From Prochlorococcus sp. AG-402-K21 (GTDB lineage: Bacteria; Cyanobacteriota; Cyanobacteriia; PCC-6307; Cyanobiaceae), in NCBI GenBank assembly GCA_003216775.1, contig QCII01000004.1:62001-126000 (forward strand): a DNA stretch of 64,000 nucleotides. The letters run 5' to 3'. The notes beneath the pieces were generated by a model, which saw only the letters and a program-made list of their open reading frames with translations, was not told the origin of the DNA and did not search any database. The position numbers and the translations under genes are program-made. Each line of letters starts with the position of its first letter. The first letter of the stretch is position 1. Below are positions 18,945 through 27,800 of the stretch, piece after piece.

Positions 18945-19601
18945 TCAGAAAGACAAAAGCGAATCATTGAAGATTATCCTTGAAATCCCTTTTTTCTTCA
19001 GGGAATCTTTAACTAGGAAAAAAACCTTTGAATTTGGTATTTTAATAGCTTTTTGATTTTTAGAACAATATTTTTTTGCTTCTTTTGGATCAGAAAAAAT
19101 CCGTATAGTTTTTCTGCTTAGATCAGTTTCTGGAAGAAAAGACCACTCTGGGTAATCTTTAAGCAATTTTGGTGCCAATTCAATTTTATTATCTACTAAC
19201 AAATAGAGTACTTGAGGTAAATTTGCATCTTTAAGAGGCTCTGAAGTTAAATCTTTTTGATTGTCAAAATCGATTGGATTAGCAATTGGTACAACCTCAA
19301 AAAATCTTTCATTTAGAAAATTATTATTTTTAACATTTTGTTTTTCTGAAGCGAAATTAAATTCATCTAAGTTTTCAGTTAATTTATCAAGTCCAGCATT
19401 TTCTTTCTTTTTATTTTCTAAATTACTCTTGATTAAAGTTTTTATTCTTTTGAATTCATTATCTCCAAGTGAAATTTTTAGCTGCCTAGTAATCGTTTGC
19501 AAAGAAAACTTATAAATATTTGAAATATCTTTTATGGATGAACCTTTTATAAATAAGTCTGAAATTTCTTTTTTTTGTTTATCAGAAACTTTTTTGAACA
19601 C
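18945..19601 (-). CDS. Helix-turn-helix protein of unknown function
   Basis: A 218-residue protein. Residues 8-50 read as a resolvase/Hin-like helix-turn-helix (KKEISDLFIKGSSIKDISNI, then QTITRQLK). A Lys/Asn-rich linker follows (50-120), then a conserved-looking C-terminal domain (125-218) with LPQVLYLLVDNKIELAPKLL, YPEWSFLPETDL and RIIFNDSLL. DNA binding by the N-terminus is likely. The C-terminal domain I do not recognise. It is convergent with the LapA-like gene (10 bases between stops) and is the last gene before manC. Confidence 0.5.
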   Translation of the reverse strand: MFKKVSDKQKKEISDLFIKGSSIKDISNIYKFSLQTITRQLKISLGDNEFKRIKTLIKSNLENKKKENAGLDKLTENLDEFNFASEKQNVKNNNFLNERFFEVVPIANPIDFDNQKDLTSEPLKDANLPQVLYLLVDNKIELAPKLLKDYPEWSFLPETDLSRKTIRIFSDPKEAKKYCSKNQKAIKIPNSKVFFLVKDSLKKKGISRIIFNDSLLSF

Positions 19602-19860
19602 TTTAAGTATTATCTTAAAATAATTATAATGAGAAAATTTATTAAATTTTTAAAAAAATTGTATTTTTAAATATAATTTAAAGATCTAATCTTGATCTAA
19701 ATAAATAGATTAAAGACGCAAAATTTATTTAATAATTATAAATTTATTCATGCATAAGATGAATTGATATTTCTAATTATTTATTGTTTAAATATAATTT
19801 ATATAAAGAATTTTTATATTCCTTATTGTATTAATATAAATCTACTGATTAAATACGAAT
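19602..19860. other. AT-rich intergenic region before manC
   Basis: 259 bases, almost entirely A and T, between the divergently read helix-turn-helix gene and manC. It must carry the promoters of both genes, but no convincing -35/-10 pair, hairpin or repeat stands out. It marks the visual change from backbone to the polysaccharide island. Confidence 0.5.
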
Positions 19861-21324
19861 TTGAAAGGTCAACTTAAAGAGTCAGATTTAGAATTAAAAT
19901 TAGTCCCAGTAATTCTCTCAGGAGGAAGTGGAACAAGATTATGGCCTTTATCAAGAGCTTGTTTTCCAAAGCAATACCTAAAGCTTTCCCATAACAGTAA
20001 ATATTCACTTTTACAAAATACAATTTTAAGATTACAAGGTATAAATAATCTTCAAGATCCTCTAATTATATGTAATGAGGATCAAAGATTTATCGTAGCC
20101 GAACAAATGCGAGAATTAGATGTTAAACCTCATTCAATACTTTTAGAACCTATTGGAAGAAACACTGCTCCTGCTATTGCATTAGGAGCTTTAACGGCAT
20201 TAGATAAATTTCAAGATTCAATTCTTTTAGTATTATCAGCTGATCATGAAATCAAAAATACAGATTCCTTTAAAAAAGCCATAACTGATGGTGTGAAATA
20301 TGCTTCACTTGGCAAACTCGTTACTTTTGGAATTGTTCCAAATTCACCTGAAACTGGATATGGATATATTGAAGCATTCGAAGAGTTAACAGTTGAGAAG
20401 AATTTTAGTGAGATAAAAAGTTTTATTGAAAAACCAACTAGAGAAGTTGCTGAGAATCTTATTCAAGATAAAAGATATACATGGAATAGTGGAATTTTTA
20501 TGTTCAAGGCATCATCAATTATAAAAGAATTATCTAAATATGAACCAAACATTGTAAATTTATGCAGAAAATCTCTAGATAACAAAACAAAGGATTTAAA
20601 TTTTCAAAGAATTAATAAAGAATACTTTGAACTTTGCTCCAACATTGCAATTGATATAGCGGTTATGGAAAGAACGAAATTAGGCGCTGTCATATCACTA
20701 GATGCTGGATGGAGTGATATTGGCAACTGGAAATCAGTTTGGGAAAATTCAGATAAAGACGTAAATGGTAACTCAACTAAGGGGAAAACTTTGATTTTTG
20801 ATACTAAAGATAGTTATTTAAGAAGTGAGGAAAGATTAATTGTGAGTTTAGGAATAAATAATCTTATAGTTATCGAAACAAATGATTCAGTATTAGTAGC
20901 TAACAAAGATTCAACTCAATCAATTAAAGAAATAGTTCGTGAATTAGAAAAAAGTAGCCTCACAGAAGGAAAAATGAATCGACAGATGTTCCGTCCATGG
21001 GGACATTACACATCAATAGCTGAAGGTTTAACTTGGCAAGTAAAAAGATTGGAAATAAAGCCTGCGGCATGCCTATCACTTCAAATGCATCATCACAGAG
21101 CAGAGCATTGGATAGTGGTCAGCGGAGATGCAAAAGTAGAAATAAATGGAAAAGTTTCGTTACTTAAAGTAAATGAAAGTATTTTCGTTCCATTAGGTGC
21201 TAAGCATCGATTATCAAATCCTGGGAAAACATCTCTTATTTTAATAGAAGTGCAAAGTGGTGAATACTTAGGTGAAGATGATATTGTTAGATTTGATGAT
21301 ATTTATGGTAGAGATATAAATTAG
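19861..21324 (+). CDS. manC: Mannose-1-phosphate guanylyltransferase / mannose-6-phosphate isomerase
   Basis: A 487-residue bifunctional enzyme (ManC/CpsB type). The N-terminal GMP domain has LSGGSGTRLWPLSR and FPKQYLKL and makes GDP-mannose from mannose-1-P and GTP. The C-terminal cupin (from about residue 378, FRPWGHYTSI; LSLQMHHHRAEHW) isomerises fructose-6-P to mannose-6-P. TTG at 19861 is the only start in frame after the upstream stop. GDP-mannose feeds gmd and fcl further along. No phosphomannomutase is encoded in the window. Confidence 0.93.
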   Translation: MKGQLKESDLELKLVPVILSGGSGTRLWPLSRACFPKQYLKLSHNSKYSLLQNTILRLQGINNLQDPLIICNEDQRFIVAEQMRELDVKPHSILLEPIGRNTAPAIALGALTALDKFQDSILLVLSADHEIKNTDSFKKAITDGVKYASLGKLVTFGIVPNSPETGYGYIEAFEELTVEKNFSEIKSFIEKPTREVAENLIQDKRYTWNSGIFMFKASSIIKELSKYEPNIVNLCRKSLDNKTKDLNFQRINKEYFELCSNIAIDIAVMERTKLGAVISLDAGWSDIGNWKSVWENSDKDVNGNSTKGKTLIFDTKDSYLRSEERLIVSLGINNLIVIETNDSVLVANKDSTQSIKEIVRELEKSSLTEGKMNRQMFRPWGHYTSIAEGLTWQVKRLEIKPAACLSLQMHHHRAEHWIVVSGDAKVEINGKVSLLKVNESIFVPLGAKHRLSNPGKTSLILIEVQSGEYLGEDDIVRFDDIYGRDIN

Positions 21325-21398
21325 ACAATTCAACCTTCTCAGGTAAATCAAGTAATTTATTCCAAACAGAAAATTGTTTAAGATGGAACAATAAATTT

Positions 21399-22121
21399 TT
21401 AAAATAATTTGTGAGCTAATAGCCTTTTTTTTAAAAAAATCCTTACTAAGGAAAAAAACATACTTTTTATAAAAATCATTTTAGAAACTATATTTTTATT
21501 CCAATGGCTTTCACCATAAATCCTTTCTGGAAATAAAACGGGGAATCTATACGGCTTATAACCTTTTATTAAAGCGACTAGAAATATGTATACATCAAAT
21601 TCATAAGAATTGGGCGCAATTTTTATTTCTTCTTTCATCGATTTGTGAAATATTGATGGCTGTGCACAAATTTCATAAGTTGATAAAGGGAAAAACAATA
21701 TAGAGCTTAAAAGCGACATCGCATCACTAAAAAATTTGTCCTTAAAAGGCCTGCCAAACCTTTTACCTTTCAAAACTATTTTTTTATTATTTCTTTTTAT
21801 ATTATTTTTGATAATATCATATGCTTTTATTACATCAAAAAGATCAGTCTGCAAATCTGCATGCGTCCAGCCAATATATTCTCCATTACAGAATTCTATA
21901 AAATTTTTTATACCAAAACCATAACCCCTATTTTCTTGAATATTAAAGAATCTGATTTTGTTAGAACTTCTTAAAGAATTAAACTTTTCTTTTGTTCCGT
22001 CATTAGAACCATTATCCACAAAAATAATCTCGATATCATAGTTTTTTGTTATGTAGAGCGATTTTTTATATAAAAGATCTAAAGACTCTAACTCGTTGTA
22101 ACAAGGTATTATTACACTCAT
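21399..22121 (-). CDS. Glycosyltransferase family 2 (DPM1-like)
   Basis: A 240-residue GT-A enzyme. It starts MSVIIPCYNELESLD, with VDNGSNDGTKEKF and THADLQTDL as the metal-binding DxD-like segment. The C-terminus has a basic amphipathic helix but no clear transmembrane pair. Similar enzymes add sugars to polyprenyl phosphate. A gtrA gene sits directly divergent, and GtrA proteins commonly partner polyprenyl-phosphate sugar systems. ATG 22121 is preferred to the ATG nine bases upstream, because family members begin at the first beta strand. Confidence 0.85.
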   Translation of the reverse strand: MSVIIPCYNELESLDLLYKKSLYITKNYDIEIIFVDNGSNDGTKEKFNSLRSSNKIRFFNIQENRGYGFGIKNFIEFCNGEYIGWTHADLQTDLFDVIKAYDIIKNNIKRNNKKIVLKGKRFGRPFKDKFFSDAMSLLSSILFFPLSTYEICAQPSIFHKSMKEEIKIAPNSYEFDVYIFLVALIKGYKPYRFPVLFPERIYGESHWNKNIVSKMIFIKSMFFSLVRIFLKKRLLAHKLF

Positions 22122-22177
22122 TAGAAACATGGCTTAAAATAAATCATATGGTCTAATTCTAAGTGATAATAAAACTT

Positions 22178-22552
22178 ATGAATATATTGAGAAAACAAAT
22201 AAAAGGATTTTTTATTGCTGGATGTTTTGCAAATATTATAAGTTTTGCATCATATGTTTTGTTTTATAAAAGTCTTAATTTATCCATATTAGTCTCTTCT
22301 ATATCTGCTCAGATATTGGGTGTGGCAACCAATTATGGAATAAATAGCAGATATATTTTCAAAAAAAGTCTTAGCATTAAAAAAAAATTTTTCTACGCAA
22401 TTTATTATTCCACAGCTATATACTTTGTAGGTTTACTCATAAAAGCATTAACATCAATAAATATCGAGTACAGAGTCGCTTGGTTTTTATCAATTTTCTT
22501 TGTTTCAATATCGAATTTCATCTTTGTTAAATATTTAGCATTTAAAAGTTAA
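22178..22552 (+). CDS. GtrA-family membrane protein
   Basis: A 124-residue protein with four hydrophobic helices, the GtrA fold. Typical features are the IKGFFIAGCFANIISFASY first helix and ATNYGINSRYIFK between helices 2 and 3. GtrA-like proteins are thought to flip polyprenyl-phosphate sugars. ATG 22178 is preferred to the upstream GTG at 22163. It is divergent from a GT2 gene (56 bases between starts), its natural partner, and overlaps the convergent phosphodiesterase-like gene by 4 bases. Confidence 0.85.
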   Translation: MNILRKQIKGFFIAGCFANIISFASYVLFYKSLNLSILVSSISAQILGVATNYGINSRYIFKKSLSIKKKFFYAIYYSTAIYFVGLLIKALTSINIEYRVAWFLSIFFVSISNFIFVKYLAFKS

Positions 22553-23157
22553 TTTATAATTAGTCTTTTCCACAATTTAATATTCTTATTCTTGCAACAA
22601 ATTGCATCTATTTTTAAATCGTATTTTTTTATTAAATTCGCATATTTCTCTATTTCTTCCTCTCTGCCTAAAAGATCAGGAGATGTAAAACATTTTTTTA
22701 CATTAATAGAGTTCATTATCTTTATATTTTTTTCATTTATAGGGAAAGTGGTAAAAGTATCTATCCAGATCCAATTAATTAATGAACTTTCAAAAAGCTT
22801 TATAGATGTCTCTAAACTCTCAAATTCTGAAAATCTTGATGAGAAATTATAAACTTTCCCAAATTTAGCAATCATACTAAAACTACTATCTAAAAAAAAA
22901 TATTCTGATTTTGGAGCCAAAACCTTCAGCAATTCTACAAATTTTTCTTCAATCCTCTCGCTTTTGATATTGGCTATTATTTTTCTGCCATCTAGTCTTG
23001 GGAGATATTCTTCTAAGTAAATAAAATCATTAAAAAAAGGATCATGGCTGAGAATCAAATCAGAATTATATTCACGCAAATCTATCTCTACTCCTACATT
23101 TTTATCAACCGTTAAAAGTTTATCTATTGAATTAATTCTATGAGAATAAAAATACAT
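22549..23157 (-). CDS. Glycerophosphodiester phosphodiesterase-like protein
   Basis: This 202-residue TIM-barrel-like protein carries the GDPD catalytic pattern: His6-Arg7 (YSHRINSIDKL), Glu24-x-Asp26 (GVEIDLRE) and His38-Asp39 (ILSHDPF). It is shorter than typical GDPDs (240-300 residues). A function on a sugar-phosphate or nucleotide-linked diester fits the context better than lipid turnover, which is inference. It lies 133 bases downstream of the tandem nucleotidyltransferase on the same strand. I see no signal peptide, so it is likely cytoplasmic. Confidence 0.65.
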   Translation of the reverse strand: MYFYSHRINSIDKLLTVDKNVGVEIDLREYNSDLILSHDPFFNDFIYLEEYLPRLDGRKIIANIKSERIEEKFVELLKVLAPKSEYFFLDSSFSMIAKFGKVYNFSSRFSEFESLETSIKLFESSLINWIWIDTFTTFPINEKNIKIMNSINVKKCFTSPDLLGREEEIEKYANLIKKYDLKIDAICCKNKNIKLWKRLIIN

Positions 23158-23290
23158 TTACATAAAAAAAGAATTGTGACTCTTGAAAATCAATTCTATG
23201 AATTATTTCAATTTTAACTAAAAATTAAAAATTTTTTTTCAGGCGACAAGTATTTTTTTATTTTGAAATCAAGTTGATGAAAATATTTAT

Positions 23291-24823
23291 TTAATTTACT
23301 TCAATTAGTGATTTATAGTTATTAAGCCAATATTGATATTCTCTTAACTCATCAGGAGTTCCTAGATGATAATATTTTTCCAAAGGCACAAATCCTAAAG
23401 ACTTTCCGATGTCTAAAGAATATTCCATTAAGTCATCTATAATTATTTCTCTATTAATATCAATATTTGATTTATAAAAATTATCAATTGTTTGTGAGAA
23501 ATTCTTTCCATTTTTGATCCAAAAGAAACCTGCCAATCCCTTACTTGATTTAATTTCTACTTTTTTAATAAAAAGTTTTTTAACTTCTCCTTTATCATGT
23601 TCCAAGGTGGAATAGTTAGATTTTGATTTTATTTGTAAAAGAGAAGGATTAAAACCGAAACAAATAATATCATAATTTGAAGAATTAACTTTTTCGTAAA
23701 ACAACTCTTGGTCAAAAAAGCCAAAACAATCACAAGAACATATGAAGAAATTTTTCAACTTCTCTAAAGAATACTTACTCTCAAATAAAGATTCTATTTG
23801 ACTATTAGTTTCTTTTATTTTTATATATGATACTTTTTTATTTAGGAATGACAAAGGGACCTCTAAATTATTAAAAACCAAAGAAATTTTATTGGAATCA
23901 ATCGGCATGTATTTTAAGACAAGTTCTAATAATCTCTCCTTATTTATGGGTATAAGCGCTTTTGGCTTATCAGATATATCTTTCATTCTTGAACCTTTGC
24001 CTGAAGTAAAAATAAATGTTGAATATAATTTCTGAAAATTTAAATTTTTTATAGTATATTTTAAAAAATTAATCCAGCTAATAAAATCTTCATACTGTTC
24101 TGGTGTTCCATAATGTATAAAATTTTTTACAGGAATTAATTTTACTCCAATTTTCGACTTAATAATTTCATTAAACATAAGAGAGGGGAAAAACTCATTT
24201 GAAACTTTATTATTTGAAGTAATTAGTTTTTTTAAAGGCAAGCCAATTAAGATTAAATCTTTCACATAAAATAAACCTATAGAAAGAGGTTCATTCATCC
24301 AATCATTTGTAAAAGATTCTTTTTCTTTTATTTCTAAAAGTTGATTTTTTGAGTCTTTTGATTCTAAACAAAATGCCGAATAATTATTATTGACTAAATG
24401 TGGGTGAAATCCATAATGACAAAATATTGCCGCCTTAACTTCTTCTTTAGGAATTAAGAATTTATTATTATTCCAAGACCACGTGATATCACAATAAGAG
24501 ATAAAAGTTGGGATACCTTTTGGTAAATCATCATATGCCTTAAAAATAGTATAAGCTGGCCCTAAAACATGATCATCAATAATAATTATTTTTAAGGTAT
24601 TTTTGGAAATTCTTTTTTTTAGAAAATGATCATCTTCCAGCTCTTTTTTGATATTTAAAGTTGTAATCAAATAAACTATTGTTTTATCATTAAATTTTCC
24701 AATCACTCTCTCTATCATATGAGCATTATCTATTTTAAGAATTGATTTATGTTTTTTATAACCTACTTTTTTAAATCTCTTACCATATCCACATAAAGGT
24801 ATTACCAGTAAAGAATTGTACAT
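23291..24823 (-). CDS. Tandem nucleotidyltransferase (two NTP-transferase domains fused)
   Basis: A 510-residue protein made of two GT-A-like sugar-nucleotidyltransferase domains. Domain 1 (about 1-255) has CGYGKRF at 11-17 and KHKSILKID as a weakened PKP motif. It also has SYCDITW (109-115) and ends HYGTPEQYEDF. Domain 2 (about 266-505) has TSGKGSRM at 273-280, DKPKALIPI at 285-293, CSCDCFGF, and ends HLGTPDELREY. The repeated GTPxE close suggests internal duplication. The protein should activate one or two sugar phosphates with NTP; base and sugar are unknown. Its start is 3 bases after the stop of the 1293-residue fusion gene. Confidence 0.75.
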   Translation of the reverse strand: MYNSLLVIPLCGYGKRFKKVGYKKHKSILKIDNAHMIERVIGKFNDKTIVYLITTLNIKKELEDDHFLKKRISKNTLKIIIIDDHVLGPAYTIFKAYDDLPKGIPTFISYCDITWSWNNNKFLIPKEEVKAAIFCHYGFHPHLVNNNYSAFCLESKDSKNQLLEIKEKESFTNDWMNEPLSIGLFYVKDLILIGLPLKKLITSNNKVSNEFFPSLMFNEIIKSKIGVKLIPVKNFIHYGTPEQYEDFISWINFLKYTIKNLNFQKLYSTFIFTSGKGSRMKDISDKPKALIPINKERLLELVLKYMPIDSNKISLVFNNLEVPLSFLNKKVSYIKIKETNSQIESLFESKYSLEKLKNFFICSCDCFGFFDQELFYEKVNSSNYDIICFGFNPSLLQIKSKSNYSTLEHDKGEVKKLFIKKVEIKSSKGLAGFFWIKNGKNFSQTIDNFYKSNIDINREIIIDDLMEYSLDIGKSLGFVPLEKYYHLGTPDELREYQYWLNNYKSLIEVN

Positions 24824-24826
24824 TTT

Positions 24827-27800
24827 CTAAATAGACAATTGATTATTCAATTGTTTGTAATTGAATAAAATATCAGATAAATTTTTATCTTTTATAATAC
24901 TCCAACCAGCAAAAATATTTGCGCCAGAATTAAAACAATCCAAAATATTATTAAAAGTTAGTCCACCATCTATTTCAATATCAAAAACCTCTAATTTTTC
25001 TTCAATACTCATTCTTCTTAGGAAGTTGATTTTTTTAAGACTACGAGTTTGGAATAATTGCCCACCATACCCAATTGGAACCCCCATAATAATTACCCAA
25101 TTAATTTCTAAATATCTTATGAGATTCCATAATTCTTTAAAATCCGACTGATTTACTTCAATAACAATACCTGGTCTGCATCCAGAACTTCTTATGTACT
25201 CAATAGCATCTTTTAAAGATTGCTCATTTTTAAATGATCTAGGATGAACTCCTAATGAGGTTGTCCCAGATTCTATATAAGAGTCAACATAAGATTTATT
25301 ATTTGGCAATAACGAAAAAGGATCTTTAACCATTAAATGTGTATGTAACTTCAGTTGAGAATCTAATGATGAAAGATACTCTAATTTCTTAATCCCAGAA
25401 AATTTCCTTGAAATAAAATTACCATCGCCTACATCAACATGAAAAAATTTAAGACCAGATGTTAACAATCCCTGTGCAATTTCCATAAATCCATCTTCAT
25501 AAGGGACTTCTATCATTGATGCTGAAAAAGAAATATCATTAAAATTAATATTCTTAAGTTTATTTTTAGCTAATTTTTGTTTTGATTTTTTGAATGTCGA
25601 AAGTATAATTTCAATAGTCTTTGAATTGAATTTAAAAGAGCTTCTATGAAAATAAGCTAAATCTTTGGATGTAAGTTTTGGTGAATTTATTACATTTAAG
25701 ATTTTATTTGTACATTTTTTTAAGTTATCTTTTATTAATCCTTTTTCCTCTTTTTTAAGTAAACTTTTTATTTTCCTAACTTCAGGCATTTGATATTTGG
25801 AATCAGGCCCAAATGTCCTTATTTCTTTATTAAATCTATTAGGTAATGATGATTGATATACTTTTAGCAAATCTCCCGCGACATTTACTTTATGACACCC
25901 TTTTACTGATTGATTTAAAATTTTTGGATCTGAATTAGTTGTCCCATGTAAAACTGCACTAATAAAATTCTGATCCTTTATTTTGTCCACCCAATCAAAG
26001 GTTATAGTTGAATCAATACGTTCACCATCACTGCTATGGTGTGTTGTTCCAACGTTTCCAATGAATAAAGTAGGTCTGCAATTAAACCTACCCTTATTAA
26101 TAGTTATTAGACTTTGTCGCACAAGATTAGTAAAAATTCTTATTTCTTCTGCTGTTGGAATCATAGAATTAGAGACATCTCCAATATAATTCATCTCACC
26201 AACACAATATTCTAAATCAGTTAAGAATAAATCATTCTTGGTTTCTAAAAGTGATACAGCATAATTGACTACTTTGGTATAAGCATTTTTAATAGTTTTA
26301 ACTTCTCTATCTTTTGCCTTAAAAAGATGAGATCCATCTAGAACAACATGTGTGACTTGGCCAGTATCTAAAGCCATCTCTAGAAATCTTTTTGCCCTGC
26401 CATTTGGGATATCATTTCTTGCATCAACATGGTCAAGACCAATGCCATAAAAGGTTCTACTACATCCTTTGATTAAGACATTTTTAATATTAGATTTAAT
26501 ACATGCATCAACCAATTTACTTGGACCATTAACCAGTTGTAAGTAACCAATATATTTTTTATCCCCATCGTATTCTTCTTGACCTAAAGCATTAAATGAA
26601 GATTGCAATACAACAGGAGTCTCATAATTTGATGCACATTCTAAAATAGCCTCAACATCAAGAGACTGATCGTCATTAATGTCATAAACATTAGCTCCTA
26701 ATACAGCAGAGGCATCTCCTCTAATGTGAAGCCACAAATAAATCTCTGCCATAATACTTGGATAAAAGCTTGGCATTTCTGCTAATGGAAAAGTTGTTTT
26801 TTCTATATCCTCAAATTCAATCCCATTAATTGCTAGGAATTCTTTTGTATTTATTTCTATACCATTTTGATCATTAACTATATATTCAAAAGCTCTTTTT
26901 CTAATAATTCTGTTCGAAGAATTTAACATACTCCTTAAGTCAATTATCACATCATTCAAATTATGTTTTTTCTGACTTTCAAACAAAAAACCATCAATCA
27001 AAATAAAAGAAGTATATTTATCTAAAACTATTTTATTGGCTTCATTAATCTCTTTCTTTATCTCTAAATCATAGTCTGCTTGATCATATTTATTTATTTC
27101 TTCAACAGAAATCCAATGTCTGCACCAAATCTGAAATGATTCAACTAAATCCCTATCCTTGGAATTAATCCCAATTAAATAATTAGAAATAGTTAAACAA
27201 TTTATGCCACAGGACTCTAAAAACTTCTTAAAGAAATTCAGTTCAGAGTACTGGGATACTCTATGACAAAAAATAGATTCTGAATTGCTAATAACTTTTT
27301 TACAAATAGAGAATATTGATGTTAATTCATGCTCTCTACCTGTATAAACAATATTAAATTGTTCATCTTTAATAAATGAAGGTATGCAAAAGTCTGTGGG
27401 AGAATATAAAACTTTAACAAAAGTATTTAACTTTTTTTCATTATTTAAAAGTTTTAAGGATGTGTTAGTGATTTCAAAAGTATGTTCTTTAACATTCTTT
27501 TCCAAGTTATTCAATGATCGCTGTATTTTAATCTCATATGAACCTCCGTCCCAAAGGAACATTATCTCTATAAAGTTAATATCAATATTGTAATGAACAA
27601 AAATATATCTCTTATTTAAGCTTTCAATTTTTATACCAATACTTACAGGAATCTTCCTTTGGTAAACATCATATAATGAGGAGCTTGAAACAATATCAAA
27701 TAGTATCTTAATGTCTTCTGTTTTAGTTTCTTCTGATATAGTTTCTAACTCCTTGAAAACAATTGATTGAATATTATTTTTATGTTGATGCGTATCATTT

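Noticed and set aside
27384-27593. Small frame opposite the unrecognised middle of the 1293-residue fusion
   Set aside because: No ribosome-binding site or protein resemblance; the fusion frame continues without interruption through the region.
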